64,000 nt of DNA from Prochlorococcus sp. MIT 0604 (GCF_000757845.1 NZ_CP007753.1:496001-560000); one strand, 5' to 3'; shown: positions 29,096-38,846, numbered from the stretch's first letter. Notes: generated from the sequence alone by a model not told the origin. Numbers and translations are program-made.

Positions 29096-30625
29096 ATGCC
29101 TTTAAGAGGACTGGCTAAAGCCAAGAACTTTACATTGGGGCCAACAGCTCCAATGAAAACTTTTACTGAAAATATCCATATACAAACTAAAGAATCAAAT
29201 AATTTCCGAAATTCTGGAAAGTCTCATAAATTAACCAATAATATCCAAAATGAAAATCTATTTAGCTATGAAAGCAAAATAAAAAGTGATTTTGATGAAA
29301 TTGTTCCAACTCTCAAGGAAATTGCTCGAATTCAACATCACGAAGATTTTATAAATAAGGCTCAGAAAATATCAAGAAAAAATTTGGGGATAGATTTACC
29401 CCTACATATTTTAGATAAATCTTGGGTTAAACCTCTTGATATGAGAGCTTTATATGCATGGTGTGCTTTCAAACAGCATGAGAAACTTAGTGATAATTTT
29501 TTTAAAAATGATCCACTTGAAGGTGCATCTGGAAGTAAGGATGCGGAAGACTTTGAAAAATTTCTTTTAGATTGTGGAATACATTTACTTGATATAACTC
29601 CTTGTTCAGATGGAAGATTAGCCCATTCAGTTGCTTATGTAATGAGAATACCTTTTAGTTCAGTAAGGAGAAGATCCCATGCTGGAGCACTTTTTGATAT
29701 TGAAAATACCGTTAATCGATGGGTAAAAACTGAACATAAAAGATATAGAGAGAATGTTCCTAATGAAGCTCATAAAGATACCAGGTACTTAAAAGTTGTA
29801 ACTTATCATTTTAGTTCAGTAGATCCATTGCATCAGGGATGCGCAGCTCATGGGAGTAATGACGAGTTGGCGGCGGAAGAAGGTAGAAATAAATTATATG
29901 CTTTCAAAGAGGCTGTAGAGAATAGCTTTTGCTGCGGAGCTTCTGTGGATTTAATGTTAATTGGACTTGATACAGACACTGATTCATTAAAATTACATTT
30001 ATCAACTAGCGATGGTGGAATAGATTTAGAAAAAACAATTTCTACATTAGAAATTTATAATTCAACAATAAATTTTTCAAAAGAGGAAGCGGAAAGAGAA
30101 ATTTGTCAGACAATTTCTAAGCAATCGTCAAAAGATAAACTCAGTGGACTGGAAAAGTTTAAGTATAAATTAATTGTCAATAATATTTCTCAAATTGATT
30201 ATGTTAAGAGTTTTCATAATGGTTCTTATGAAGATATTGGACATGCAGAGAGGTTTATTGGAGTAGGTATAGGTTTTAAAGAAGTACATCTCAGAAATTT
30301 AACTTATTTTGCTCATTTAGATACAGTCGAAGAAGGGGCTCCAGATTTAGATGTAGGAGTGAAGATTTTTACTGGATTAAATGTTTCTCAAGATCTACCT
30401 ATTCCGGTAGTAATAAGATTTGATTACTCTGGCAAAGTACCCGGCGCAAAAGAGAGGGCAATAAATGATTGTGAAAGAGTTAATAATGCGATATCAATTA
30501 GATATAAAAATTTAGTTGATCAAGGTTTGTTACATACTTGCTCTACTATTAGAGATAGGGACAAAATTCATTCCGCCCAAATAATTGGAATGTCTTTCGA
30601 TAAAAAAACAGAGGAGGCTCACTAA
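29096..30625 (+). CDS. csoSCA: carboxysomal carbonic anhydrase CsoSCA
   Basis: CsoSCA (formerly CsoS3) is a divergent beta-type carbonic anhydrase that converts bicarbonate to CO2 for Rubisco inside the shell. Residues that fit the zinc site are Cys of DITPCSDGRLAH near residue 166 and His and Cys of VTYHFSSVDPLHQGC near 237-249. The first 60 residues are a polar, probably disordered Rubisco-binding tail. The length (509 aa) is usual. It starts seven bases after the csoS2 stop. Confidence 0.97.
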   Translation: MPLRGLAKAKNFTLGPTAPMKTFTENIHIQTKESNNFRNSGKSHKLTNNIQNENLFSYESKIKSDFDEIVPTLKEIARIQHHEDFINKAQKISRKNLGIDLPLHILDKSWVKPLDMRALYAWCAFKQHEKLSDNFFKNDPLEGASGSKDAEDFEKFLLDCGIHLLDITPCSDGRLAHSVAYVMRIPFSSVRRRSHAGALFDIENTVNRWVKTEHKRYRENVPNEAHKDTRYLKVVTYHFSSVDPLHQGCAAHGSNDELAAEEGRNKLYAFKEAVENSFCCGASVDLMLIGLDTDTDSLKLHLSTSDGGIDLEKTISTLEIYNSTINFSKEEAEREICQTISKQSSKDKLSGLEKFKYKLIVNNISQIDYVKSFHNGSYEDIGHAERFIGVGIGFKEVHLRNLTYFAHLDTVEEGAPDLDVGVKIFTGLNVSQDLPIPVVIRFDYSGKVPGAKERAINDCERVNNAISIRYKNLVDQGLLHTCSTIRDRDKIHSAQIIGMSFDKKTEEAH

Positions 30626-30627
30626 TT

Positions 30628-30876
30628 ATGTTAATTTGCAAGGTTGTAAAACCACTCGTTTCTACTAATAGAATTCCTGGTTTTGAACATAAACATCTGC
30701 AGGTTGTATTAGATGGTTCTTCTAGTAAAGTTGCAGTTGATGCTGTTGGCTGTAAGCCAGGAGATTGGGTTATTTGTGTTGGGAGTTCTGCTGCTAGAGA
30801 AGCCGCGGGAAGTAAATCTTATCCAAGCGATTTAACGATTGTTGGAATTATTGATCATTGGGATCCTGACAAGTAA
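30628..30876 (+). CDS. csoS4A: carboxysome vertex protein CsoS4A
   Basis: This 82-residue BMC-P (EutN/CcmL-type) pentamer closes the vertices of the icosahedral shell. The start MLICKVVKPLVSTNRIPGFEHK and the GDWVICVGSSAAREAAG motif are diagnostic. A strong Shine-Dalgarno AGGAGG (30612-30617) lies inside the end of csoSCA, so the two are coupled. Confidence 0.97.
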   Translation: MLICKVVKPLVSTNRIPGFEHKHLQVVLDGSSSKVAVDAVGCKPGDWVICVGSSAAREAAGSKSYPSDLTIVGIIDHWDPDK

Positions 30877-30897
30877 TAAAAAAGGAGGATATAAATT

Positions 30898-31146
30898 GTG
30901 GAAATTATGAAGGTATTAGGAAGGATGGTATGCACTCAAAGAGTAGCTGGCTTAGGTCATATGAATTTACGAATTTTAGAAAATAATAAAGGAAAGAAAT
31001 TAGTTGCTGTTGATCCTGTTGGAGCAAGAGAAGGTAACTGGGTTTTTACTGCTAGTGGCTCTGCAGCTAGATTTGCATGCCCTAATCCAGAAGTTCAAAC
31101 CGATTTAACAATTGGCGGCATTATTGATTATTGGGAGAGTGACTAA
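30898..31146 (+). CDS. csoS4B: carboxysome vertex protein CsoS4B
   Basis: This is the second BMC-P pentamer, paralogous to CsoS4A (GNWVFTASGSAARFACPNPEVQTDLTIGGIIDYW). It starts with GTG; AGGAGG at 30883-30888 lies nine bases before it and excludes the in-frame ATG at 30907. It ends the shell operon; a small PCD-like gene follows 73 bp later. Confidence 0.96.
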   Translation: MEIMKVLGRMVCTQRVAGLGHMNLRILENNKGKKLVAVDPVGAREGNWVFTASGSAARFACPNPEVQTDLTIGGIIDYWESD

Positions 31147-31219
31147 AAATTTTAACTTCAAAATTTATTGAGAAACTTTGTCAAATGTATAGTGTAATTA
31201 GTATCGAATAAAGAATGTA

Positions 31220-31459
31220 ATGTGGAACGAAAGAGAATCACCTTTGAGGATTGAAAAAAGATTTGAATTTGATCAGTACTCAAAAATTAGTAAATTCATG
31301 GGAGAAATTGAGAAATTATGTAAAGAAAGGGATATCTATCCAAATATCAGTTTCGGTAAGAATTTTGTAAGTCTTTCAATATTTTTAGATAATAAAGAAA
31401 TATCAGACAAGGAAAAAGAATTTTCAATGGATATTGATAAATTTTATTTAGAGGATTAG
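31220..31459 (+). CDS. pterin-carbinolamine-dehydratase-like Rubisco assembly factor (acRAF-type)
   Basis: The 79-residue protein has the alpha-beta layout of pterin-4a-carbinolamine dehydratases (RIEKRFEFDQYSKISKFMGEIEKLCKERDIYPNISFGKNFVSLSIF) but lacks the usual catalytic histidine motif. Proteins of this type next to alpha-carboxysome operons act as Rubisco assembly chaperones (acRAF), and the position after csoS4B supports that role. The function is inferred from homology pattern and context. Confidence 0.8.
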   Translation: MWNERESPLRIEKRFEFDQYSKISKFMGEIEKLCKERDIYPNISFGKNFVSLSIFLDNKEISDKEKEFSMDIDKFYLED

Positions 31460-31465
31460 TCCTTT

Positions 31466-31693
31466 TTAATAATTATTTGGCTTAGCAATATCTCTTTTGA
31501 TTAAAGCCATTAAATATGTTGGTGCTTTATATCTACCAGGTAGACATCTATTTAAAGTTTCAAGATGACCCCAACACACTGTCTTTTCTATATCTTTAAC
31601 TGAGTTTCCTTTTAAGATTAATAGTCTAAGAGCTTTGCAAAATAAAGGATAACCTGCTTCTAGTTCATCTATATTAAGCTTTGCTGCTGACAT
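31466..31693 (-). CDS. small conserved protein, DUF3136-like
   Basis: A 75-residue soluble protein with LNIDELEAGYPLFCKALRLLILKGNSVKDIEKTVCWGHLETLNRCLPGRYKAP, which resembles the DUF3136 family of marine picocyanobacteria. The function is unknown. It converges with the acRAF-like gene, with six bases between stop codons, and is the right-hand boundary of the carboxysome neighbourhood. Confidence 0.85.
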   Translation of the reverse strand: MSAAKLNIDELEAGYPLFCKALRLLILKGNSVKDIEKTVCWGHLETLNRCLPGRYKAPTYLMALIKRDIAKPNNY

Positions 31694-31778
31694 AGATCAA
31701 AGATGAATTATTAAATAATAATCTATACAACAATGGTGCACAATTGGTTCATATTTCAAATTTCTCAATAATTAGAAA

Positions 31779-32171
31779 TTAATCTAGAAATGCGACGCAA
31801 TCTATTTCAACTAAAACTCCTTTTGGTAGAGATGAAACTTCCACACATGCCCTTGCTGGAGGATTCTCAATATTAAAAAAATCACTATAAATTTTATTGA
31901 CAATTTGAAAATTACTTAAGTCCGTTAAGTAAATAGTTGTTTTTATTACATCTTCTATTTTGGCTCCACCAGCTTTAAGAACTTCTGCGAGATTTTTTAA
32001 AACTTGAATAGTTTCCTTCTCTATATCACCTAAACATGTTATTTCATTTAAAGCTGGGTCTATAGCAATTTGACCAGAACAATAGATGAAATCCCCAGCT
32101 TTTATTGCTTGATTATAAGGTCCTACTGGATCTGGAGCATTTGATGTTTTAATTACTTTTTTGGGGGACAT
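31779..32171 (-). CDS. ridA: RidA family reactive-intermediate deaminase
   Basis: RidA hydrolyses reactive enamine/imine products of PLP enzymes such as threonine deaminase. The YNQAIKAGDFIYCSGQIAIDP segment, the Arg of NPPARACVEVSSLPKGVLVEIDC and the 130-aa length are typical. It follows gloB on the minus strand, 24 bp from its stop, so the two are probably co-transcribed. Confidence 0.95.
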   Translation of the reverse strand: MSPKKVIKTSNAPDPVGPYNQAIKAGDFIYCSGQIAIDPALNEITCLGDIEKETIQVLKNLAEVLKAGGAKIEDVIKTTIYLTDLSNFQIVNKIYSDFFNIENPPARACVEVSSLPKGVLVEIDCVAFLD

Positions 32172-32195
32172 TTGTTTAAGAAGTTACCTATCTAT

Positions 32196-32936
32196 TTAAA
32201 CCCATAAATCTTTATTTGCTCTTAAAAAAGTAAATTCTTCTAAATTTTTTGCTCTTAAGAAAAGGTTTATTTTCATCTCTTCATCAAGTAAAAATGGAAT
32301 TGTCAATTCATTAAGAGAAAGTTTTTTTTCAACTTCCGAAAGTTTATTTTTTATATCTTGATCTTCTGGCCTGAGATTCAATGCCCACAATATATTTTCC
32401 TTTGTATATTCATGTGCACAATATATGAGAGTATTTTTTGGTAAAGATTTGATTCTTTCTAGTGAAGAAAACATTTGTTGATAAGTTCCCTCAAAAATTC
32501 TTCCACATCCTCCAGAAAATAATGTGTCACCAATAAAAAGAACAGGATTTTCTCCATTTAAAAAGAAAGCAATATGTGAGCTTGTATGTCCTAATACTTC
32601 AATTATTTTTACTTCTTCACCTAAAATACTCAAAGTTTCTCCATCCTCCACAGATATATTTTGAAAAGGTATTCGCTTTTTTTCTTTGGAAGAAGCAATC
32701 ACTTTTACATTTGGCCATATTTCAATAAGAGTCTTCGTCCCTCCAATATGGTCTGAATGATGATGAGTTTGCAAAATAGCTTCTAAGTGAAAATTGTTTT
32801 CATTTATATATTTAATAACTGGTTCGTGAACAGATGGATCTACAACCACAACGGATTTATCTTTTACCAACAACCAAATGACGTTATCACTTAAAACTCT
32901 AAGTCCGATTATATTTCGAGCTTTATTAAATTCCAT
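32196..32936 (-). CDS. gloB: hydroxyacylglutathione hydrolase (glyoxalase II)
   Basis: Glyoxalase II hydrolyses S-lactoylglutathione to lactate and glutathione in methylglyoxal detoxification. The binuclear metal motif [10 protein letters not shown] near residue 57, [10 protein letters not shown] and [13 protein letters not shown] are diagnostic of the metallo-beta-lactamase fold GloB group. ATG 32936 is chosen because it gives 246 aa, the family size; the open frame continues to 33107 but that extension is antisense to hisG. It is divergent from hisG with a 40-bp spacer. Confidence 0.95.
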   Translation of the reverse strand: MEFNKARNIIGLRVLSDNVIWLLVKDKSVVVVDPSVHEPVIKYINENNFHLEAILQTHHHSDHIGGTKTLIEIWPNVKVIASSKEKKRIPFQNISVEDGETLSILGEEVKIIEVLGHTSSHIAFFLNGENPVLFIGDTLFSGGCGRIFEGTYQQMFSSLERIKSLPKNTLIYCAHEYTKENILWALNLRPEDQDIKNKLSEVEKKLSLNELTIPFLLDEEMKINLFLRAKNLEEFTFLRANKDLWV

Positions 32937-32976
32937 TGTTAACTTAGAATGAAGAATCCTTGGAAGAAATTGATCT

Positions 32977-33615
32977 ATGTTTACTATAGCTTTACCAAAA
33001 GGAGCTCTGTTAAAAGATTCAATTTCAACTTTTAAAAGAGCTGGGTTAGATTTCTCAGATGCGTTGGACGAAAATAATAGATCATTAACCTTCGAATCAA
33101 ATTGCAAACGGGCAAAAGCTTTATTAGTTAGAAATGGAGATGTTCCTGTATATGTAAGTTATGGTCAGGCTGATTTGGGTATCGTTGGGTATGACGTTTT
33201 ACGAGAATCTGAATTAAAAGTCGCAAAGTTATTAGATTTAGGATTTGGTGGTTGTCATATGTCGTTGGCGGTTAAGAAAAATAGTAATTATTCAAAACCA
33301 ACTGATCTTCCAGCGAATTGTAAAGTAGCAAGTAAATTTATTAAAACAGCAAGATTTTATTTTGAAGAATTAAATATTCCTGTAGAAATAGTTCATTTGA
33401 CAGGATCAGTCGAGCTTGGTCCTATTACAGGTATGGCAGAGGCAATAGTTGATTTAGTTGCAACCGGAAAGACTCTTAAAGAGAATGGTTTAATTAAAAT
33501 AGATGATCTTTATTACTCGACTGCAAGACTAATTGGAAATCCTTTATCTATGAGATTAGATGATAATCATCTCAGAGATACTATTTTATCAATAGAATCA
33601 ACTAATGCTTTATAG
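32977..33615 (+). CDS. hisG: ATP phosphoribosyltransferase, short form
   Basis: HisG starts histidine synthesis by joining ATP and PRPP. The [14 protein letters not shown] start, the [14 protein letters not shown] segment and the PRPP loop [15 protein letters not shown] are family hallmarks. At 212 aa it is the short form that needs the HisZ regulatory subunit, which is not in the window. It starts the + strand run continued 12 bp later by the ABC transporter gene. Confidence 0.97.
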   Translation: MFTIALPKGALLKDSISTFKRAGLDFSDALDENNRSLTFESNCKRAKALLVRNGDVPVYVSYGQADLGIVGYDVLRESELKVAKLLDLGFGGCHMSLAVKKNSNYSKPTDLPANCKVASKFIKTARFYFEELNIPVEIVHLTGSVELGPITGMAEAIVDLVATGKTLKENGLIKIDDLYYSTARLIGNPLSMRLDDNHLRDTILSIESTNAL

Positions 33616-33627
33616 AAGATTATCTAA

Positions 33628-35424
33628 ATGTTTTTTAAAGATTTTAGAAGGATTAAAAAGTTAGGTAAATATTTAACTAAAGATAAAAAAACAATCTATC
33701 TAATCTTGATAGTTTTGTTACCTGTTTCTTTCTCTGGAGCAATTCAACCATTATTAGTTGGTCAAGCCATTACTATTCTAAAGAACGAAACTACAGATGT
33801 TTGGCTAAGTAAAACTTTCTTTGGGCAGTCAATAAATGCAATAATCCTAACTTTATTTATAACTGTAATATTCAGATTAGTTCTGCAAGGATACCAAACT
33901 TACAATATCCAAGCAGTGGGACAACGTTTGACAGCAAGAATAAGAAGAGAACTTTTTGATCATTCAATATCTTTATCTCTTAAGTATCACGATAAAATGC
34001 CTGTAGGGAAATTATTAACGAGATTAACAAATGATGTTGATGCTTTAGCCGAGGTTTTTGGTAGTGGGGCAGTTGGAGTCATTGCTGACTTCGTAAGTCT
34101 GATAGTAATTTCTTTGACAATGCTGTCAATTGATCGGGGCCTTGCCATCTTATTACTTTTGACTCAAATCCCAGTTTCATATTTTATTATCTGGCTTCAA
34201 AAACGTTACAGAAGAGCCAATTATCAAGTAAGGGAAGAATTGTCTCAACTAAACTCTGATTTTCAAGAGAATCTTCAAGGTTTAGAAGTCGTTCAGATGT
34301 TTAGAAGAGAGGCTTTTAATAGCAAGAAATTTTTCAAAACTGGAGTTGCTTATAAGAAAGCAGTTAATGGAACAATATTTTATGACAGTAGTATTTCGGC
34401 GTTTATAGAATGGATTTCTCTTGCTGCAGTTTCCTTAGTTTTGGCGGTTGGAGGATATCTCGTTACTTCTGGAAATATTGGTTTAGGAACATTAACAACT
34501 TTTATTTTATATTCTCAAAGACTTTTTGAACCTTTAAGGCAGCTTGCAGAAAGATTTACTCAAATACAAGGAGGTTTAACAGCTGTAGAAAGAATAAACG
34601 AATTATTGGATGAAGAAATACAGATTAAGGACTCTACTTCCGCAAAACATTTTTTAGAAAATGCTAAAAATGTAAATAAAAAATTTAAAGGCAAAATTGA
34701 GTTCAAGAATGTGAATTTTTTCTACAACGCAGGAGAACATATTATAAAGAATTTATCTTTCAAGATTAATCCAGGAGAGCATGTGGCTTTTGTAGGTCCA
34801 ACTGGTTCAGGTAAGACAACCATAATAAGACTATTGTGTAGATTGTATGAACCTCAATCGGGTCAAATTTTAATCGATGATATAGATATCAAAGATATTC
34901 CTATTGCAACTCTTAGAAATATGTTGGGAGTAGTTTTGCAAGATACCTTTATCTTTAGTGGAAATGTCGCAGATAATTTAAAACTGAATTCGAATCTAGA
35001 CAATCTTGAATTAGAAAATCTTTGTTACGAATTAGGGTTAGATAATTTGTTAAAAAAATTACCAGAAGGTTTGAACACCTCACTGAGAGAAAGAGGGGGA
35101 AATCTCTCTTCTGGAGAGAGACAACTTCTTTCCGTAGCTCGAGTAGCGATTAGAAATCCTGTTGTTTTAATAATGGACGAAGCGACAGCGTTTATGGATC
35201 CCTCAACAGAGGCTACTTTGCAGAGGGATCTTGAGAGAATTCTGTCAAAAAGAACAGCATTAGTAATAGCTCACAGATTAGCAACTATTGAAAGTTCTGA
35301 TAGGATTTTAGTCTTGAAAGGGGGATCATTAGTTGAGGAGGGAACACATAGTGAATTAAGACTGAAAAAGGGTGTATATTTTCAGCTTTCTGAGCTTCAA
35401 CAAAAGGGATTCGTGAATTTTTAA
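33628..35424 (+). CDS. ABC-type multidrug/lipid exporter, fused permease and ATPase
   Basis: This half-transporter has six membrane helices in residues 20-310 and an ATPase domain from about 355. Walker A GPTGSGKTT (near 391), Q-loop LQDTFIF, signature NLSSGERQLL and Walker B VLIMDEATAF are all present, so it should hydrolyse ATP and function as a dimer (MdlB/MsbA-like). The substrate cannot be read from the sequence. Its stop overlaps the start of the GNAT gene (TAATG). Confidence 0.94.
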   Translation: MFFKDFRRIKKLGKYLTKDKKTIYLILIVLLPVSFSGAIQPLLVGQAITILKNETTDVWLSKTFFGQSINAIILTLFITVIFRLVLQGYQTYNIQAVGQRLTARIRRELFDHSISLSLKYHDKMPVGKLLTRLTNDVDALAEVFGSGAVGVIADFVSLIVISLTMLSIDRGLAILLLLTQIPVSYFIIWLQKRYRRANYQVREELSQLNSDFQENLQGLEVVQMFRREAFNSKKFFKTGVAYKKAVNGTIFYDSSISAFIEWISLAAVSLVLAVGGYLVTSGNIGLGTLTTFILYSQRLFEPLRQLAERFTQIQGGLTAVERINELLDEEIQIKDSTSAKHFLENAKNVNKKFKGKIEFKNVNFFYNAGEHIIKNLSFKINPGEHVAFVGPTGSGKTTIIRLLCRLYEPQSGQILIDDIDIKDIPIATLRNMLGVVLQDTFIFSGNVADNLKLNSNLDNLELENLCYELGLDNLLKKLPEGLNTSLRERGGNLSSGERQLLSVARVAIRNPVVLIMDEATAFMDPSTEATLQRDLERILSKRTALVIAHRLATIESSDRILVLKGGSLVEEGTHSELRLKKGVYFQLSELQQKGFVNF

Positions 35425-35954
35425 TGATTTTTAGAAACCAAGGATCTTTAATAAAAAAATCAAACAGTTTATCAAAGGACGAGCTGATAGATCTTTATGG
35501 TTTAAATTCTTATGAGTTCACTCAAACAACTAAAGAAGAAATATTTGTATGTAGTAAAAATAAAGATTTAGATCTAATAGAACTTGATCAACTTTTGCAA
35601 ACTGTTGGTTGGAGCAGAAGACCTGTAAGGAGGGTAAAAAGAGCTTTAGATTTCAGTATTTTGGTGGTTGGCTTATGGCGTCATGATGATAAATTTCCCA
35701 GACTAGTTGGATTTGCAAGATGCACTGGCGATGGAATTCTAGAAGCAACAGTTTGGGATGTGGCTATTAACCCTGTTTATCAAGGACTTGGATTGGGGAA
35801 AGAGATAATGAGATATGTCCTAAAAGAATTGAAAAATATTGGCATTTCTAAAGTAACCCTTTTTGCTGATGCTGAAGTGGTTTCATTTTACAAAAGACAA
35901 GGTTGGATTTTAGAACCTAGAGGGTCGAAATGTGCTTTTTGGTATGCAAATTAA
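35424..35954 (+). CDS. GNAT family N-acetyltransferase
   Basis: The acetyl-CoA loop of GNAT enzymes is seen in AINPVYQGLGLGKEIMRYVL (residues 111-130), with the FARCTGDGILEATVWDV strand before and the FYKRQGWI helix after it. The protein is 176 aa and soluble. It is translationally coupled to the ABC exporter by a one-base overlap, and is convergent with the glycosyltransferase gene by one base. The acceptor is unknown; plastid and cyanobacterial members of this group include NSI/GNAT-type protein acetylases. Confidence 0.9.
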   Translation: MIFRNQGSLIKKSNSLSKDELIDLYGLNSYEFTQTTKEEIFVCSKNKDLDLIELDQLLQTVGWSRRPVRRVKRALDFSILVVGLWRHDDKFPRLVGFARCTGDGILEATVWDVAINPVYQGLGLGKEIMRYVLKELKNIGISKVTLFADAEVVSFYKRQGWILEPRGSKCAFWYAN

Positions 35955-36638
35955 TCATTTTTTGTAGTAGTCAGAATATATAGATTTTAACGATTCGCCT
36001 CTTAACCATCTTCTTCTGAAGTGCCAGTTCTTAATTGCTTGGAGAAAAATATTAGTTCTTTCCCATTTCCTTGAACTTATAAAAATAGGAAAATTTAATT
36101 GTTTTAAATCTTTTTTTTGGTTTAATCTCATCAAAAAATCTACATCTTCCATCAAAGGTATATTCCTAAATCCATTATTCTTAAAATAGTTTGTTCTATG
36201 AATTATTAAACCTTGATCACCATACGGTTGTTTAAAAAATTTACTTCTAATATTTACGAGAATTTCGAGGACTCTATAAATTATCTTTTTGTGATTAATT
36301 TTGAATTCAAAATAATAAATAATTTGATTGTTTCCCTTTAAAAATGAGTTTATTTTTTTTAACCAATCATGAGTTAATCTTGTGTCTGCATGTAAAAATA
36401 TAAGCCACTCTCCTATTGAATTTTTAGCTCCAATATCTAATTGGAGCCCTCGATTCCTTTCTTTGGATATAAATACTTTTGCTCCATAAATATTTGCAAT
36501 ATCAATAGTTTTATCTTCACTTCCACAATCAACAATTATGATTTCGCCCTCTTTCTGAATACTTGACAAGTCTGAAAGCAATAATGGCAAATTATTAGCT
36601 TCATTAATAGTTGGAATAATAATTGAGATTTTTGACAA
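35955..36638 (-). CDS. TIGR04283-type arsenosugar glycosyltransferase
   Basis: The family 2 glycosyltransferase fold is shown by SIIIPTINEANNLPLLLSDL, the IVDCGSEDKT nucleotide-binding segment, the DADT-like HADTRL motif and the LMEDVDFLMRL acceptor region. Members of the TIGR04283 family occur beside TIGR04282 proteins, in arsenosugar synthesis loci. It starts at TTG and lies five bases after its partner gene, so the two form a unit. Confidence 0.88.
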   Translation of the reverse strand: MSKISIIIPTINEANNLPLLLSDLSSIQKEGEIIIVDCGSEDKTIDIANIYGAKVFISKERNRGLQLDIGAKNSIGEWLIFLHADTRLTHDWLKKINSFLKGNNQIIYYFEFKINHKKIIYRVLEILVNIRSKFFKQPYGDQGLIIHRTNYFKNNGFRNIPLMEDVDFLMRLNQKKDLKQLNFPIFISSRKWERTNIFLQAIKNWHFRRRWLRGESLKSIYSDYYKK

Positions 36639-36643
36639 GTCGA

Positions 36644-37279
36644 TTACTTTCTATTTTCAATATCAATAATTGTATCTATATCAATTTTTTTATCTAAAAA
36701 CTTATACCTTAATTTTGTTGTAGCAAAATTATCAATTGTATTTTGAAGGACATTTTCTGTACCCCACTTTATGTTGATAAAAGGTAAATATATATGCGAT
36801 GACATAATTTTTTCTGATAAACCAATAAGCCAATATCCTCCATCATTAGATGGTCCTAAAATAAGATCATTTTGTTGAAGCTCTTTGAGAGTATTCAATA
36901 AATCTTGATGGCATAAATCTGGAAGGTCAGTACCAATAAAGATAATATTTTTGATCTTATGTCTTGCACAAAATTTTTTGTTGATAATTATTTGCCGTTT
37001 CATTTTTTCTCCCAAGCAGCCTTTTCCCTGTAAAGTAAATTTTTTGATGCCTAATTCCCTAGTCCATCTTTTACAGTTACCTACCCCCAAACCAGATATA
37101 GCAATAGAAATATCAATTAGTTTATTTTCTTGGAGAAATTTTGCGACTGAAATAGTGTGTTTGGTCATTACACTTTGAACCTTTGCAGAACTACTTTTAC
37201 CTATATCTTTAGATAATCTTGTTTTGCATCTTCCAAAAGCATGCCATTTTGCCATGATAATAAGTAATGCTTTATCCAA
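36644..37279 (-). CDS. TIGR04282-type (DUF2064) arsenosugar glycosyltransferase
   Basis: The 211-residue GT-A-like protein shows ALLIIMAKWHAFGRCKTRLSKDIG, IIFIGTDLPDL and LGPSNDGGYWLIGL, the hallmarks of the DUF2064 family linked to arsenosugar biosynthesis. The frame begins with TTG 37279, which keeps the first beta strand. It is co-transcribed with the TIGR04283-type gene and divergent from dnaA across 164 bp. The arsenosugar role is inferred from the family; no radical-SAM ArsS-like gene is in the window. Confidence 0.88.
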   Translation of the reverse strand: MDKALLIIMAKWHAFGRCKTRLSKDIGKSSSAKVQSVMTKHTISVAKFLQENKLIDISIAISGLGVGNCKRWTRELGIKKFTLQGKGCLGEKMKRQIIINKKFCARHKIKNIIFIGTDLPDLCHQDLLNTLKELQQNDLILGPSNDGGYWLIGLSEKIMSSHIYLPFINIKWGTENVLQNTIDNFATTKLRYKFLDKKIDIDTIIDIENRK

Positions 37280-37415
37280 AAATTTAATGCGATTTAAAAT
37301 AATTATATGCCTATAAAAAATAAAATTTTTTTATAAATTTGTATGAGGCTTTGTTAAGTAATTTTAAATTTGTCGTGATCTTGTGATTTCCTAATGGCCA
37401 ATTATTAAATTCCAA

Positions 37416-37432
37416 CTAGATTAATAATCTAG
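37416..37432. promoter_or_regulatory. palindrome upstream of dnaA
   Basis: CTAGATTA-A-TAATCTAG is a perfect inverted repeat of 8-bp arms, 11 bp before the dnaA start codon. It could be an operator, or overlap the -10 region. No DnaA box (TTATCCACA-type) was seen in the same spacer. Confidence 0.4.
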
Positions 37433-37443
37433 AGAATAAAATT

Positions 37444-38838
37444 TTGCAAGCAATTAATCCTATTTGGGCGGAAGTTCAACAATCACTTCAAAAAACTTTA
37501 AGTAAGCCTTCATTTGAGACATGGATAAGGCCTGCTAAATTTAATTGTTTTGAGAATGGCTTGTTAACTTTAATTGCTCCAAATACATTTTCCAGTGATT
37601 GGTTAAGAAAGAATTATTGTCAAACTATCGAAAAGGCTGCAAAAGAAATATGCGGCCATGATGTAAAAGTTGTTTTTAAATCTGAAACAAATATAAGCAG
37701 CGATTCAACAAATAAAGAGAACCTAGATGATCAGATTGTGAATCATAAAACAAAATCATTTCCTAATAATAGTCTAGATATTTCTTCAAAAAATCGATCC
37801 AAAAATCCCAACGGTCTAAATTTACGCTACGTCTTTAAAAGATTTGTTGTAGGTCCAAATAGTAGGTTGGCTCATGCAGCGGCTTTAGCAGTTGCCGAAT
37901 CACCTGGGAGAGAATTCAATCCACTATTTATTTGTGGTGGAGTAGGTCTCGGTAAAACTCATTTAATGCAAGCAATAGGTCATTATCGAGTAGAAATAGA
38001 TCCAGAAGCAAAAGTTAAATATGTATCTACAGAGACTTTTACTAATGATGTTATTAGCGGTATAAGAAGAGATGGAATGACAGCTATTCGAGACAAATAT
38101 AGAAATGTAGATTTGATTTTAATAGACGATATACAGTTCTTAGAAGGTAAAGAATATACACAGGAAGAGTTCTTTCATACTTTTAACGCTCTTCATGAAT
38201 CAGGAAGTCAAATAGTTATTGCAAGTGATAGACCCCCAAATCAATTATCGGGAATTCAAGAGAGATTAATTTCTAGATTCTCAATGGGTATGACCGCAGA
38301 TATTCAGCCACCTGACCTTGAGACGAGGACAGCTATCCTTCAAAAAAAGGCAGAACAAGAGAGGATGAACCTTCCAAGAGATTTAATTCAATTTATAGCA
38401 GGAAGATTCACTTCGAATATTCGAGAATTGGAAGGGGCATTTACTAGAGCTGTTGCATTTGCATCAATAACTGGCTTGCCAATGACAGTCCAATCTATTG
38501 CTCCAATGCTTGATCCGAATAGTGTAGGAGTAGTTGTCACTCCAAAACAAGTTATTAATAAAGTTTCAGATTTTTTTAAAGTCTCTACCGACGAATTGAT
38601 TAGTTCAAGTAGGAGAAAACCAGTAAGTCAAGCTAGGCAAATAGGTATGTATCTTATGCGACACGGAACAGATCTAAGCCTACCAAGAATTGGAGATGAG
38701 TTTGGGGGCAAAGATCATACAACAGTTATGTATGCTATTGAACAAGTTGAAAAAAAATTGTCTATTGATCCTAATATTGCAAGTCAAGTACAAAAAATAA
38801 GAGATTTACTTCAAATAGATTCAAGAAAAAATTTATAG
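37444..38838 (+). CDS. dnaA: chromosomal replication initiator protein DnaA
   Basis: DnaA is the AAA+ initiator. Domain I covers about residues 1-80, a polar linker about 85-125, the ATPase domain carries Walker [10 protein letters not shown] (near 165) and Walker [11 protein letters not shown], and domain IV ends with [19 protein letters not shown] for DNA binding. The start is TTG and the length 464 aa is usual. It is not beside dnaN or an obvious origin, as is common in Prochlorococcus. Confidence 0.97.
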   Translation: MQAINPIWAEVQQSLQKTLSKPSFETWIRPAKFNCFENGLLTLIAPNTFSSDWLRKNYCQTIEKAAKEICGHDVKVVFKSETNISSDSTNKENLDDQIVNHKTKSFPNNSLDISSKNRSKNPNGLNLRYVFKRFVVGPNSRLAHAAALAVAESPGREFNPLFICGGVGLGKTHLMQAIGHYRVEIDPEAKVKYVSTETFTNDVISGIRRDGMTAIRDKYRNVDLILIDDIQFLEGKEYTQEEFFHTFNALHESGSQIVIASDRPPNQLSGIQERLISRFSMGMTADIQPPDLETRTAILQKKAEQERMNLPRDLIQFIAGRFTSNIRELEGAFTRAVAFASITGLPMTVQSIAPMLDPNSVGVVVTPKQVINKVSDFFKVSTDELISSSRRKPVSQARQIGMYLMRHGTDLSLPRIGDEFGGKDHTTVMYAIEQVEKKLSIDPNIASQVQKIRDLLQIDSRKNL

Positions 38839-38846
38839 TTTTAATA

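Noticed and set aside
32937-33107. N-terminal extension of GloB
   Set aside because: This stretch is antisense to the hisG start and would make GloB longer than the family; the start at 32936 fits.
37280-37443. Replication origin beside dnaA
   Set aside because: No DnaA-box cluster is visible in the spacer, and Prochlorococcus dnaA is typically away from the origin.
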